From an uncultured Bacteroides sp. (GTDB lineage: Bacteria; Bacteroidota; Bacteroidia; Bacteroidales; Bacteroidaceae): 34,560 nucleotides of DNA. The stretch spans positions 1-34,560 of the forward strand of contig CAMTPC010000024.1 of assembly GCA_947074295.1 (NCBI GenBank), written 5' to 3'. The translations under genes and the position numbers were made by a program. Under the pieces are notes generated by a model. It was not told where the DNA came from. It worked only from the letters and a program-made list of their open reading frames with translations, and did no database searches. This document shows, piece by piece, positions 17,445-26,238 of this stretch. How positions within the stretch are numbered: position 1 is the stretch's first letter; each line of letters starts with the position of its first letter.

Positions 17445-17966
17445 ATGAGTACAATAAACTATGATTTGAAAAAGATAAAGGCATTAGTGTTCGATGTGGA
17501 TGGCGTGCTGAGTGCAGATGTCATTCCGCTTCATCCTTCGGGCGAACCCATGCGCACAGTCAATATTAAGGATGGCTATGCTATACAATTGGCTGTGAAG
17601 AAAGGTCTGCATATCGCCATAATAACTGGCGGTAACTCCAAGGCTGTCTTTGAACGATTTGCTGCACTGGGTGTGTCGGATATATATATGCGTTCGGCTA
17701 TTAAGATTCATGACTATCGAACTTTTCGTGATAAATATGGTTTGAAGGATGAAGAGATATTGTATATGGGAGATGATATACCAGATATGGAAGTGTTGGG
17801 TCAGTGTGGACTGTCTTGTTGCCCTCGTGATGCCGCGTATGAGGTAAAATCTATCGTGCGCTATATCTCACATGCAGCCGGAGGATATGGATGTGGACGC
17901 GATGTCATTGAACAAGTGATGAAGGTGCAAGGCAAATGGATGTCTGATGAGGCCTTTGGTTGGTAA
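17445..17966 (+). CDS. KdsC-like HAD phosphatase (3-deoxy-manno-octulosonate-8-phosphate phosphatase family)
   Basis: HAD-superfamily phosphatase, 173 residues, of the capless tetrameric KdsC type that makes free Kdo for lipid A core. All motifs are present: motif [13 protein letters not shown] with nucleophile Asp17 and Asp19; motif II Thr61 in IITGG; motif III Lys87; motif IV MGDDIPD with Asp110, Asp111 and Asp114. The Gly-rich tail [15 protein letters not shown] resembles the KdsC C-terminal loop that enters the neighbouring active site. It starts right after the stop codon of the DUF2520 gene. Related enzymes act on other sugar-acid phosphates, and no kdsA or kdsB is in view, so I leave the gene symbol open. 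Confidence 0.88.
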   Translation: MSTINYDLKKIKALVFDVDGVLSADVIPLHPSGEPMRTVNIKDGYAIQLAVKKGLHIAIITGGNSKAVFERFAALGVSDIYMRSAIKIHDYRTFRDKYGLKDEEILYMGDDIPDMEVLGQCGLSCCPRDAAYEVKSIVRYISHAAGGYGCGRDVIEQVMKVQGKWMSDEAFGW

Positions 17967-17986
17967 ATCCTTTTAAAAAAGAGTAT

Positions 17987-18571
17987 ATGCTTGACAATTT
18001 GAAGAAATACAAAGTGGTGTTGGCTTCTAACTCACCACGTCGCAAAGAGCTACTTTCGGGGTTAGGGATAGATTATGTGATAAAAACCTTGCCCGATATT
18101 GATGAATCATATCCCGAACATTTGAGTGAGGAGGAGATACCAGCACATATCGCTGTCAACAAAGCGAATGCATACAAAGACATAATGGCAGATGACGAAT
18201 TGCTAATAACAGCAGATACTATCGTTTGGAAAGACGGTGAAGTGTTGGGTAAACCCGAAGACAGAGAGGATGCCATGCAGATGTTGCGAAAATTATCAGG
18301 TAAAAAGCATCTGGTGATTACGGGAGTTTGTCTGGCTACGACGAAATGGCAAAAGCATTTTACGGCTACTACCGAAGTGACTTTTGCTGTACTTTCCGAT
18401 GATGAGATAGCCTACTATGTGGATCATTATAAACCTATGGACAAAGCGGGCGCTTATGGCGTACAAGAATGGATAGGATATGTAGGTGTAGAGTCAATCA
18501 TCGGCAGTTTTTATAACGTAATGGGTCTCCCCATACAGAGATTATATGGGGAGTTAAGAGCTTTAGACTAA
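17987..18571 (+). CDS. maf: Maf family nucleoside-triphosphate pyrophosphatase
   Basis: House-cleaning enzyme of 194 residues that hydrolyses dTTP, UTP or modified pyrimidine nucleotides to the monophosphate. The signature VVLASNSPRRKELL is at about 10-23, the catalytic Asp is Asp77 in ITADTIVW, and the substrate loop DKAGAYGVQEW is near 155-165. The frame is open from 17960, overlapping the HAD gene by seven bases; I prefer the ATG at 17987 because ASNSPRR then lies at its normal distance from the N-terminus. It is last in the operon. Its stop codon lies within the TPR gene coming from the other strand (9-base overlap), with no terminator between them. Confidence 0.93.
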   Translation: MLDNLKKYKVVLASNSPRRKELLSGLGIDYVIKTLPDIDESYPEHLSEEEIPAHIAVNKANAYKDIMADDELLITADTIVWKDGEVLGKPEDREDAMQMLRKLSGKKHLVITGVCLATTKWQKHFTATTEVTFAVLSDDEIAYYVDHYKPMDKAGAYGVQEWIGYVGVESIIGSFYNVMGLPIQRLYGELRALD

Positions 18572-20761
18572 GTCGGCTATTAAAGGTAGCTCATCTGCCG
18601 AAATACCTTGAGCCAGCAAATAGTCCTTGTCCTTATAGAACAGTTCGAGGAAATGATCTTTGCTCTTTAGCATTTCAGCCGCTTTATGATAATAGGAAGC
18701 GGCTTCGCTAAAGGCACGTGTGCAACATGCAATATGACCTGCATTGAGAAAATCTGTGGCGTTGGGATTCTTTTCCATTACTTTGCGACAGTATTTCATG
18801 GCTTGTTCATTCTTCCCTAATACAAATGAACACCATGTAATTCCTCTCAATGCTTTAATAGAGCTATTCTCTAGATAATCCAGCTTGAAGAAATATTTCA
18901 GGGCTTCTTCGTATTGACTCAATTCTGCATAACAGCTACCAATGAGGTAGATGCTTCTTGAATTCTCGGGCGACGACTCGAGCACCTTATTATACCATTC
19001 GATGGCTTTTGCAAAATCTCTTTTCAGACGATAACAATTGGCTATATGGCGATTGCTCCACTGGTTGTCTGGACTGATTGTATCAGCTTTAAGATAGGCT
19101 TGAAGGGCATTGTCTATCTCGCCATTCTTTTGCAACGCGTATCCCAGCTTCTGATAAAATTCCGCTTCATATACTTTACTGCCATTGAGTGCCACTATTT
19201 CGTTGCAAACTTCTATTGCTTGTGTCCAACGTTCTTTTTTTATAAAGAAGTTGAGAAGTTCTGTCAAAGTAGATTCATTATTAAGATACTCTTTTAGCAA
19301 AGGAAGCTTATGCAAGTCGAATTTCTCTTTGAAAAGATTGACGAAATCTGTGCGATAATAACTAAGTTTAAAGAAACGATATAAATCCTGCAAGTATTGA
19401 TTACTCACAACATGAGTCTGTTCGGATAACTTCTTGAAATTCTGCGCTTCCGAACTGTCCATGAAACTCTCCATTTGTTGTTCTGTGAGTTGGCTGAATA
19501 CTGCATTGCGTTGCGAAGCAGGTAATTGTTGCATGATGAACAAGAGCGAGTATTTGTCGCTATTACAGAATATACCTGTTTCTAATATCATGTTGAACAT
19601 CTTATTCTCACTTTCCTCTTTTTCGAGGATACGATATACATCGGGCTGCAACCTATCGAATAGATAGAACCAATGATGTATTTCGCGGAAGAAAGCGAAG
19701 CCTTTTAATCCTGCAAAAGTACTCATCTGCACATCTGCTCCTTCCATTTGCAAATCGTTCATTTCGCGTAGCTTGTCACCAATACCTGTCTGATCGATAA
19801 GATGTTCCCAGTCTGGATTACCATCGTTTCTTTCGTCATCAGCATCATCCTGATCAAATCGATTGAAGTGCATATTAGGCACGTTTTTAATCATTTCGGG
19901 AATGATTTCCTCGCGCATCTTTTTATCAATTTTCTCTGTTTCTTGCGCCATTAATATCTGTTTGTAGATACGTATTAAATCGCTAGCCAGAGTTTTTTTT
20001 TCGGCAGCCATCTCCAATAGTGTCGGGAGTTCCGGATATAACAATAAACGCTCGGTGTAGATATGTATGATAAATACCAAACCTACCAGTGCACGTTGGG
20101 CTACAAGTGTATTATCGCTGGTATAGGCCTCTATAAACCATTTAAGTTTATAAATATCAAAACAACTGAAAAGGCTCAGGGTGACAGCGCTGCAAAATAA
20201 GCTTTTAGCGTTCTCGGGAATATGGGGAGAGGTCAGGAGTAGTTGAGCTTGAGCCTGCTCTTCGGTAGACCACATACTGTTGGTCCATACATTCATAAAT
20301 AGCTGGCGAAGCATTTCTTCATAATCCTTGAGAATCTCTTCTTTCTTTTCCTTGGAGAAAAGGCTACCTATTGAGAAATCATCCTGAAAGGCTTCCAAGC
20401 GACTGATGATATTGCCTAATTGATAAGGTGATGAAGTCGCTGCCTGCTTACGACGCATGGAGTGATAAAGCTTGGTAGAAGATTCATCAAGCATAAGGAG
20501 CTGTGCTTGATCAGAAATGGTAGTTGTACGTGCTAGTAATTTAAAGTAAAGTTTTATGCGCTCAGGATCATTAATCCCATCTTTCATATAATTGAGCATA
20601 TATTGATAGGAAGTTGAGATCTGCTCTAATTGCATGCGCAATTCATAATCACTACTGCTATATAGAAATGAGTCGAGTTGGGTGAGTGCTTCTTTCAGTC
20701 TTTTCTCTTTAATTAACTGATTGATATAGTCATGCTGTTTGGTTATTTCTTTTTCATTCAT
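18563..20761 (-). CDS. Large TPR-repeat protein of unknown function
   Basis: Cytoplasmic, mostly helical protein of 732 residues without signal peptide or membrane helix. Residues about 533-700 carry at least four TPR units, for example FYQKLGYALQKNGEIDNALQAYLKAD, NRHIANCYRLKRDFAKAIEWYNKVLE and YLIGSCYAELSQYEEALKYFFKLD. The first 500 residues are helical and acidic, with a charged loop around 300 (DQDDADDERNDGNPDWEHL). This suggests a scaffold for protein complexes. I do not recognise a more specific family. It is transcribed alone from a promoter box at 20796-20803, downstream of the pgk terminator, and its 3' end overlaps maf by nine bases. Confidence 0.85.
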   Translation of the reverse strand: MNEKEITKQHDYINQLIKEKRLKEALTQLDSFLYSSSDYELRMQLEQISTSYQYMLNYMKDGINDPERIKLYFKLLARTTTISDQAQLLMLDESSTKLYHSMRRKQAATSSPYQLGNIISRLEAFQDDFSIGSLFSKEKKEEILKDYEEMLRQLFMNVWTNSMWSTEEQAQAQLLLTSPHIPENAKSLFCSAVTLSLFSCFDIYKLKWFIEAYTSDNTLVAQRALVGLVFIIHIYTERLLLYPELPTLLEMAAEKKTLASDLIRIYKQILMAQETEKIDKKMREEIIPEMIKNVPNMHFNRFDQDDADDERNDGNPDWEHLIDQTGIGDKLREMNDLQMEGADVQMSTFAGLKGFAFFREIHHWFYLFDRLQPDVYRILEKEESENKMFNMILETGIFCNSDKYSLLFIMQQLPASQRNAVFSQLTEQQMESFMDSSEAQNFKKLSEQTHVVSNQYLQDLYRFFKLSYYRTDFVNLFKEKFDLHKLPLLKEYLNNESTLTELLNFFIKKERWTQAIEVCNEIVALNGSKVYEAEFYQKLGYALQKNGEIDNALQAYLKADTISPDNQWSNRHIANCYRLKRDFAKAIEWYNKVLESSPENSRSIYLIGSCYAELSQYEEALKYFFKLDYLENSSIKALRGITWCSFVLGKNEQAMKYCRKVMEKNPNATDFLNAGHIACCTRAFSEAASYYHKAAEMLKSKDHFLELFYKDKDYLLAQGISADELPLIADLV

Positions 20762-20795
20762 ATCAGGGCTCTTCTAGTGTATATGATATTGCCGA

Positions 20796-20803
20796 CAAAA
20801 ATA
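20796..20803 (-). promoter_or_regulatory. Bacteroides -7 promoter box for the TPR gene
   Basis: Minus-strand TATTTTTG is an exact TAnnTTTG match, 34 bases before the start codon. A TTG at 20826-20828 (minus strand) sits 22 bases upstream, close to the -33 spacing. Confidence 0.6.
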
Positions 20804-20860
20804 ATGCCAAATTGCTTGTCGAATACAATTGGGACTAAGAAATATTGGCTAGGGATATTA

Positions 20861-20894
20861 AAAAAGGGAATGTCAGTACTGACATTCCCTTTTT
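20861..20894 (-). terminator. Palindromic terminator of pgk
   Basis: AAAAAGGGAATGTCAGT (20861-20877) followed directly by its exact complement ACTGACATTCCCTTTTT (20878-20894) makes a 34-base perfect palindrome. In RNA this is a 15-bp stem with a four-base loop flanked by A and U runs on both sides. It lies 30 bases after the pgk stop codon. The symmetry would allow it to work in both directions. Confidence 0.88.
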
Positions 20895-20923
20895 AATATT
20901 TCAATGTTCGTTGATATCGATGA

Positions 20924-22180
20924 TTATTTTTCGATAGCTGCAATACCTGGTAGTTTTTTACCTTCGATAGCTTCGAGCAAAGCTCCACCACCTGTCGAAA
21001 CATAAGATACGCCATCAGCAAGACCGAACTTGTTAACGCAAGCAACAGAGTCGCCACCACCTACTAGTGAGAAAGCGCCATTCTTAGTAGCTTCTACAAT
21101 AGCTTCTCCTACTGCACGAGAACCTGCCGAGAAGTTGTCGAATTCGAATACACCTGTAGGACCATTCCAAAGGATAGTCTTAGAGTTCTTGATTACATCA
21201 GCGAAAAGCTCCATTGTCTTAGGGCCGATATCAAGACCTTGCCATCCGTCAGGAATTTCGTTGGCAGGGCAGATTTGAGTATTAGCATCATTAGAGAAAG
21301 CGTCTGCAACTTTATCGTCAACAGCCAAAACAAGTCTTACGTTGTTTTCTTTAGCTTTCTTGATGATATCTAGAGCCAAATCTAATTTATCATTCTCAAC
21401 GATTGAAGAACCGATTTTGCCACCGATCGCTTTGCTGAAAGTATAAGTCATACCACCGGTAAGGATAAGATTATCTACCTTAGCAAGAAGGTTTTCGATG
21501 ATTTCGATTTTAGAAGATACCTTAGAACCACCCATGATAGCAGTGAATGGACGCTGAATGTCATTCAACACTTTATCAACAGCTTTTACTTCTTTTTCCA
21601 TCAAATAGCCAAACATCTTATGGTTTTTGTCGAAATATTCAGCGATAAGGGCTGTAGAAGCATGTGCACGGTGAGCAGTACCAAATGCATCATTCACATA
21701 GCAATCAGCATAAGAAGCTAGTTTCTTAGTGAATTCTTTTTGGCTCTCTTTTACTTTCTTTTTAGCAGCAGCCTTTTCTTCATCAGTTGCATCTTCGGCC
21801 AAACCGCGTGGCTTACCTTCTTCTTCAGGATAGAAACGAAGATTTTCAAGAAGAAGAACTTCGCCTGGTTGCAATGCAGCAGCCTTTACAGCAGCGTCTT
21901 CACCAATACAGTCATTTGCGAATTGTACTTCTACACCAAGAAGATCAGACAAATGTTTTTGAATATGTTTTAGCGAAAACTTAGCGTCAACGCCTTTTGG
22001 ACGACCAAGATGAGAACCAATGATGATGCTACCACCGTCAGCTAAGATTTTCTTCAGCGTAGGAAGAGCTGCACGCATACGAGTATCGTCAGTAATGTTG
22101 AAGTCTCCGTCTAGAGGAACATTGAAGTCCACACGAACAAATGCCTTTTTATTGGCAAAATTAAATTGATCAATAGTCAT
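20924..22180 (-). CDS. pgk: Phosphoglycerate kinase
   Basis: Glycolytic enzyme of 418 residues that transfers phosphate between 1,3-bisphosphoglycerate and ADP. Clear family motifs are [12 protein letters not shown] near the N-terminus (substrate Asp and Asn), [56 protein letters not shown] (hinge and nucleotide contact), [16 protein letters not shown] and the phosphate loop [14 protein letters not shown]. Full length and complete. It is monocistronic: promoter box upstream at 22225-22232 and a palindromic terminator downstream. The Ala/Lys-rich insertion around residue 125-145 ([16 protein letters not shown]) is an ordinary length variation in this family. Confidence 0.98.
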   Translation of the reverse strand: MTIDQFNFANKKAFVRVDFNVPLDGDFNITDDTRMRAALPTLKKILADGGSIIIGSHLGRPKGVDAKFSLKHIQKHLSDLLGVEVQFANDCIGEDAAVKAAALQPGEVLLLENLRFYPEEEGKPRGLAEDATDEEKAAAKKKVKESQKEFTKKLASYADCYVNDAFGTAHRAHASTALIAEYFDKNHKMFGYLMEKEVKAVDKVLNDIQRPFTAIMGGSKVSSKIEIIENLLAKVDNLILTGGMTYTFSKAIGGKIGSSIVENDKLDLALDIIKKAKENNVRLVLAVDDKVADAFSNDANTQICPANEIPDGWQGLDIGPKTMELFADVIKNSKTILWNGPTGVFEFDNFSAGSRAVGEAIVEATKNGAFSLVGGGDSVACVNKFGLADGVSYVSTGGGALLEAIEGKKLPGIAAIEK

Positions 22181-22224
22181 AATTACAATTCGTTTAAAAG
22201 TGTTAGTCTTTTTTCTGAATGTCG

Positions 22225-22232
22225 CAAAGTTA
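22225..22232 (-). promoter_or_regulatory. Bacteroides -7 promoter box for pgk
   Basis: Minus-strand TAACTTTG is an exact TAnnTTTG match, 44 bases before the pgk start codon. The sequence upstream of it is very AT-rich, and I see no clear TTTG at -33. Confidence 0.6.
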
Positions 22233-22277
22233 CAATATATTTCTATTTTTAATATATTGCGTCCCTTATTTATTTAT

Positions 22278-22940
22278 TTAAATATCTGATTTTTTTAACT
22301 TCATATGGGAAGTGCTTTCTTTACATAGCAACTGTAAACCGCAATTCTCGCACTTTGGTGAACGCGCTTGGCAAACATACCGGCCATGCAAGATCAGCCA
22401 ATGATGGGCAATAGGTAAGAGCTCGGCAGGTATATTGGCTAATAATTCTTTTTCGACGGCAAATGGAGTGGTTGCTTTTTTATTGACCAAGCCCAATCGA
22501 TGGCTTACTCTGAATACGTGTGTGTCAACGGCCATGGCTGCTTTGTTATAGACTACAGATTGTATGACATTTGCTGTCTTGCGTCCTACTCCAGGAAGCT
22601 TGATTAATGATTCTAAAGTGTCAGGTACCTCACTGTTGAAGTCTGCAACAAGCAGCTTGGCCATACCCACGAGATGTTTTGCTTTGTTGTTGGGATAAGA
22701 AACACTACGTATATATTCAAAAACAACATCGGATGAAGTCGCTGCTAAAACTTCAGGCGTGGGAAAATCCCGAAATAATGCAGGAGTAATCATATTTACA
22801 CGTTTGTCGGTGCACTGTGCTGATAGAATGACAGCGACTAGCAGCTCAAAAGGGTTGGAGTAGAAAAGCTCGGTTTCAGCCACTGGCATATTGGTCTGAA
22901 ACCATTCTATGATTTTTTGATAACGTTCTTTTTTTCTCAT
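22278..22940 (-). CDS. nth: Endonuclease III (DNA glycosylase/AP lyase)
   Basis: Base-excision repair enzyme, 220 residues, removing oxidised pyrimidines and nicking abasic sites. The helix-hairpin-helix reads LPGVGRKTANVI with the Schiff-base Lys121, and the catalytic Asp139 is in AVDTHVFRVSHRLGL. A 4Fe-4S loop is present with Cys190, Cys197, Cys200 and Cys206, the exact C-x6-C-x2-C-x5-C spacing. Full length. Its ATG overlaps the stop codon of the MFS gene by four bases (ATGA), so it is translated after the transporter on one mRNA. Confidence 0.97.
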   Translation of the reverse strand: MRKKERYQKIIEWFQTNMPVAETELFYSNPFELLVAVILSAQCTDKRVNMITPALFRDFPTPEVLAATSSDVVFEYIRSVSYPNNKAKHLVGMAKLLVADFNSEVPDTLESLIKLPGVGRKTANVIQSVVYNKAAMAVDTHVFRVSHRLGLVNKKATTPFAVEKELLANIPAELLPIAHHWLILHGRYVCQARSPKCENCGLQLLCKESTSHMKLKKSDI

Positions 22941-24133
22941 CTCATTTTGTTTTTGTTATAGAAAGCGGCTACTTTCATTCTAAAATAGAATAGGGAAATC
23001 ACTGTGAGGGAAGCGCCAAAAAGAAATGCGATCCCAAAATTGCAGATATCTGCTATGAACCCACCCCCTAGCATACCAATGCCGATCCCAATGTCCCATG
23101 ATGTGAGATAAGTGGATACGGCTGTGCCGCGCATGCTATTGGGTGCCAAGTTGACGAAAAGTGTGTTGAAAGCAGGGAACATCATACCAAAACCTACTCC
23201 TAATAAGAAAGCGATGCTAAAGAAAAGAATAAGGGTAAGTGTGTGATCCCATTGGCTGGTGAGGGAACAGGCCGCCAAAAGAAAGAATGCCAATACTACT
23301 ATATATAGACCAACGGAAATGACTTCGGTTATTTTGCCGCGATCCACCCACTTACCTCCAAAAATACGCGATACGGCCATACCTACTGCCATGAAAGTGA
23401 AGAATAATCCGGCATGCCCGGTAATACCAATCTGTTGAGCGTATATGGCCACAAAGTTGGATGTGATTCCATAGGGGACGGATAGCATCAATAAAACAAC
23501 TCCCGGCGGAATACCTTTGATCAGTACAAAGCGGTCTAGTGACAATGGCTCTTTCTTTACGGGTGGGCGGTAGGGAGTATTGACAAAGCTTGCAAATATG
23601 AAACCCAGAAAACAGACCCCCAAGCCGCAAGCAAATATATGGCTGAAAGGAATGCCTGCATCATGCATGAAAAGTCCTACTGTAGGACCAATTGCCATAC
23701 CTATATTATTGGTCAACCCATAATAGCCTAAACCTTCGCCACGACGAGAAGATGGCATGATGTCTATCACCACTGTATTGCCACTGACGGTGACAACGCC
23801 GAAAGCTAATCCATGAACAACACGTAGGATAATGAAAAAAGCAAGTGTGGCAGCTATCATATACCCTCCAAACACTAATGTGAAGAGACAAAAGGAAATA
23901 AGATAAAGCGGTTTTCGGGGGAGAGCATCAAGTAAATAGCCCGAGAATGGCCGAATACAAAGTGCGGCAATGGTATAACAAGATAAAACAAAACCAATCA
24001 GGAAATTACTGGTGGTATAGTTTTCGGATAGATAAAAAGGAAGAATAGGAACCGGCAGCCAGAAGCCAAAATAAAGCAGGAGGTTGGCAGTAAGCATGAA
24101 AAAGTAATCGCGGGTTGCCAGACGTTCTTTCAT
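22937..24133 (-). CDS. Major facilitator superfamily transporter, drug-efflux-like
   Basis: Inner-membrane transporter with about twelve helices, 398 residues from the ATG at 24133. The open frame extends to an ATG at 24190, but that start lies inside the pheS terminator hairpin and adds a polar, non-conserved MCKDTKFTRNVCFFYSATS; starting at 24133 places MKERLATRDYFFMLTANLLLYFGFW as a normal first helix. Other marks are the loop 2-3 motif region RPFSGYLLDALPRKPLY, and RGEGLGYYGLTNNIGMAIGPTVG in helix 5, typical of the proton-antiport drug-efflux branch. The substrate is unknown. It overlaps nth by four bases, an arrangement with no obvious functional reason. Confidence 0.88.
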   Translation of the reverse strand: MKERLATRDYFFMLTANLLLYFGFWLPVPILPFYLSENYTTSNFLIGFVLSCYTIAALCIRPFSGYLLDALPRKPLYLISFCLFTLVFGGYMIAATLAFFIILRVVHGLAFGVVTVSGNTVVIDIMPSSRRGEGLGYYGLTNNIGMAIGPTVGLFMHDAGIPFSHIFACGLGVCFLGFIFASFVNTPYRPPVKKEPLSLDRFVLIKGIPPGVVLLMLSVPYGITSNFVAIYAQQIGITGHAGLFFTFMAVGMAVSRIFGGKWVDRGKITEVISVGLYIVVLAFFLLAACSLTSQWDHTLTLILFFSIAFLLGVGFGMMFPAFNTLFVNLAPNSMRGTAVSTYLTSWDIGIGIGMLGGGFIADICNFGIAFLFGASLTVISLFYFRMKVAAFYNKNKMR

Positions 24134-24147
24134 GGAAGTCGCAGAAT

Positions 24148-24201
24148 AAAAAAAGCAGACATTTCGAGTAAATTTTGTATCTTTACACAAAATGTCTGCT
24201 T
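24148..24201 (-). terminator. Terminator of pheS in the leader of the MFS gene
   Basis: On the minus strand AAGCAGACATTT (24201-24190) pairs with AAATGTCTGCTT (24164-24153), twelve perfect pairs with a 25-base loop, and a U run follows (plus-strand A run 24148-24154). It starts 12 bases after the pheS stop codon and ends 14 bases before the MFS ATG. Confidence 0.78.
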
Positions 24202-24213
24202 GATGTTAGATTA

Positions 24214-25233
24214 TCAATATGCTGCCTCAAACTCTTTGAGGAAGCGTGTGTCATTTTCGGAGAACATGCGGAGGTCTTTAACTTGGTATTTCAAGTTCGT
24301 GATACGCTCGATACCCATACCTAGGGCATAACCGCTGTAAACCTTGCTGTCAATTCCATTTAATTCGAGTACATTTGGATCGACCATGCCGCAACCTAAA
24401 ATCTCCACCCAACCAGTGTGTTTGCAGAAAGGACATCCTTTGCCACCACAGATATTGCAGCTGATGTCCATCTCGGCGCTAGGTTCAGTAAAGGGGAAGT
24501 ATGAAGGACGAAGTCTAATCTTAGTTTCAGCGCCAAACATTTCCTTGGCAAACAGAAGTAGAACCTGCTTCAAATCAGTGAATGAAACGTCTTTGTCGAT
24601 GTAAAGAGCTTCAACTTGGTGGAAGAAACAGTGTGCACGATAGCTGATTGCCTCATTACGATATACACGTCCAGGACAAATGATGCGAATAGGAGGTTGT
24701 GTAGTTTCCATAACGCGACTTTGTACGGATGAAGTATGAGTGCGCAAAACCACATCAGGATTCGCTTCAATAAAGAATGTATCTTGCATGTCGCGTGCAG
24801 GATGATCGGGTGCGAAATTTAACGCAGAAAAAACATGCCAGTCATCTTCAATCTCGGGACCTTCTGCAATGCTAAAACCAAGACGCGCAAAAATATCTAT
24901 GATTTCGTTTTTCACGATAGTCAATGGATGACGTGTGCCAAGTTCGATAGGATAAGCCGAACGGGTGAGATCCAATTCGCAAGCTGAGTTGTCTTGGCTC
25001 TCAAATTGTTCTTTCAAAGCCGTGATTTTATCTTGTGCTTTGGTTTTTAGCTCATTGAGGCGCATGCCTACTTCTTTTTTTTGCTCAGGCGCCACGTTGC
25101 GAAAGTCTGCCATAAGATCGTTAATGGCCCCTTTCTTACTAAGATATTTGATGCGCAATACTTCGAGCTCTTCAGCATTAGCAGCTGTTAATGCCTCTAT
25201 TTCCTCGAGTAGCTGATTGATTTTAGCTATCAT
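24214..25233 (-). CDS. pheS: Phenylalanine-tRNA ligase alpha subunit
   Basis: Catalytic subunit of the tetrameric PheRS, 339 residues, charging tRNA-Phe. The N-terminal 85 residues form the helical tRNA-binding arm (MIAKINQLLEEIEALTAANA). The class II core follows with LGTRHPLTIVKNEI, motif 2 around CPGRVYRNEAISYRAHCFFHQVEALYIDK (186-214) and motif 3 GYALGMGIERI (301-311). A zinc-knuckle-like insertion CNICGGKGCPFC has Cys259, Cys262, Cys267 and Cys270, seen in many bacterial PheS. The pheT gene is not adjacent, unlike in many bacteria. It has its own promoter box and terminator. Confidence 0.97.
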   Translation of the reverse strand: MIAKINQLLEEIEALTAANAEELEVLRIKYLSKKGAINDLMADFRNVAPEQKKEVGMRLNELKTKAQDKITALKEQFESQDNSACELDLTRSAYPIELGTRHPLTIVKNEIIDIFARLGFSIAEGPEIEDDWHVFSALNFAPDHPARDMQDTFFIEANPDVVLRTHTSSVQSRVMETTQPPIRIICPGRVYRNEAISYRAHCFFHQVEALYIDKDVSFTDLKQVLLLFAKEMFGAETKIRLRPSYFPFTEPSAEMDISCNICGGKGCPFCKHTGWVEILGCGMVDPNVLELNGIDSKVYSGYALGMGIERITNLKYQVKDLRMFSENDTRFLKEFEAAY

Positions 25234-25272
25234 ATCAATTGTATTTTTATATTTTCCGTTTTAAAAGTTTTG

Positions 25273-25280
25273 CAAAGATA
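25273..25280 (-). promoter_or_regulatory. Bacteroides -7 promoter box for pheS
   Basis: Minus-strand TATCTTTG is an exact TAnnTTTG match, 39 bases before the pheS start codon. No Phe-codon-rich leader peptide or T-box-like structure is evident in the short leader. Confidence 0.6.
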
Positions 25281-25355
25281 ATTGTTTTCTCTTATACACC
25301 TTTTTATATAGATATCTTTTTTGCCTTATGCTGATAGCTCAATGAATATAGAATT

Positions 25356-26228
25356 TTAAATTACTGATAAGAAGTCCAGAATGTCTTTGTATACAATCTG
25401 ATGCTCTTCTTCATTTAAAACCTCATGTCGCATGCCCGGATAAACTTTATTCGTGAAGTTGTGATAGCCTATTTCTTTCAATAGTTTGAAGCTTTCCTTC
25501 AAACCTCTTTTGCCTCCTGTCACTGGGTCATCTTCGCCCGAGATGCTCATGATAGGAAGATTGGGGTTTTTGCATGCATAATGGCTGATTTCTTTTAATT
25601 CATTCACGGCCTTGAATATTGTCAGTATGGATTCGTTGGGGTAGGCATATCCGCAAAGAGGATCCTTCGCGTAGGCTATACGATTGGCTTCGCTGGCACT
25701 AATCCATTTTGAATCCTTCCCATTCATGGCCAATGTACGGAGAAGTGGGCTATGTGCCGTTTTTCCTTCAACGCCAATGAGAATTTTGGCCAAACCGATA
25801 CCTATGGGTGTTGGGGGGTAATAGCTTACTGTACCGCTAATCACGAGTTTTGTGAGTTCGTCATCATGCTTTTCTAGATAGATGCGTGCGAAAACGGATC
25901 CTAGCGAATGGCCTATTAATGTAAATGGCACGTTAGGATAAAGCGAACGGAAGTATTGTGTGATTAAGTATTGATCATCTATTATCTTTTCAAAACTATC
26001 CATGAACCCTAAAGGGTATTGTGCATCTACAGATAATCCATGGCCTCTATTATCGGAGACGATAATAGCGAAACCATTATCATTCATGTATTGGGCAAAT
26101 TCATAATAACGACCCTTGTGCTCTACGGAACCGTGGATGATTTGGAGGAGTGCTTTAGGATTATCATGTTCAAATAAAGCTACAGAAAGCATTAATCCAT
26201 CTGTAGCTGGCATAAAGAATGTTTTCAT
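25356..26228 (-). CDS. Alpha/beta hydrolase, monoacylglycerol lipase/lysophospholipase-like
   Basis: Serine hydrolase of 290 residues, probably cytoplasmic as no signal peptide is visible. It matches the monoglyceride-lipase branch: oxyanion region IIHGSVEHKGRYYEFAQYM (starting at residue 31), DNRGHGLS (59-66), nucleophile elbow IGHSLGS with Ser108, an acid Asp in GEDDPV (Asp234), and His268 in YPGMRHEVLNE. The family cleaves monoacylglycerols, lysophospholipids or similar esters; the actual substrate is not evident. It lies ten bases after a small membrane-peptide gene and both are probably on one transcript. No strong terminator was seen in the 122 bases before pheS. Confidence 0.9.
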   Translation of the reverse strand: MKTFFMPATDGLMLSVALFEHDNPKALLQIIHGSVEHKGRYYEFAQYMNDNGFAIIVSDNRGHGLSVDAQYPLGFMDSFEKIIDDQYLITQYFRSLYPNVPFTLIGHSLGSVFARIYLEKHDDELTKLVISGTVSYYPPTPIGIGLAKILIGVEGKTAHSPLLRTLAMNGKDSKWISASEANRIAYAKDPLCGYAYPNESILTIFKAVNELKEISHYACKNPNLPIMSISGEDDPVTGGKRGLKESFKLLKEIGYHNFTNKVYPGMRHEVLNEEEHQIVYKDILDFLSVI

Positions 26229-26238
26229 ATAAAGTCAC

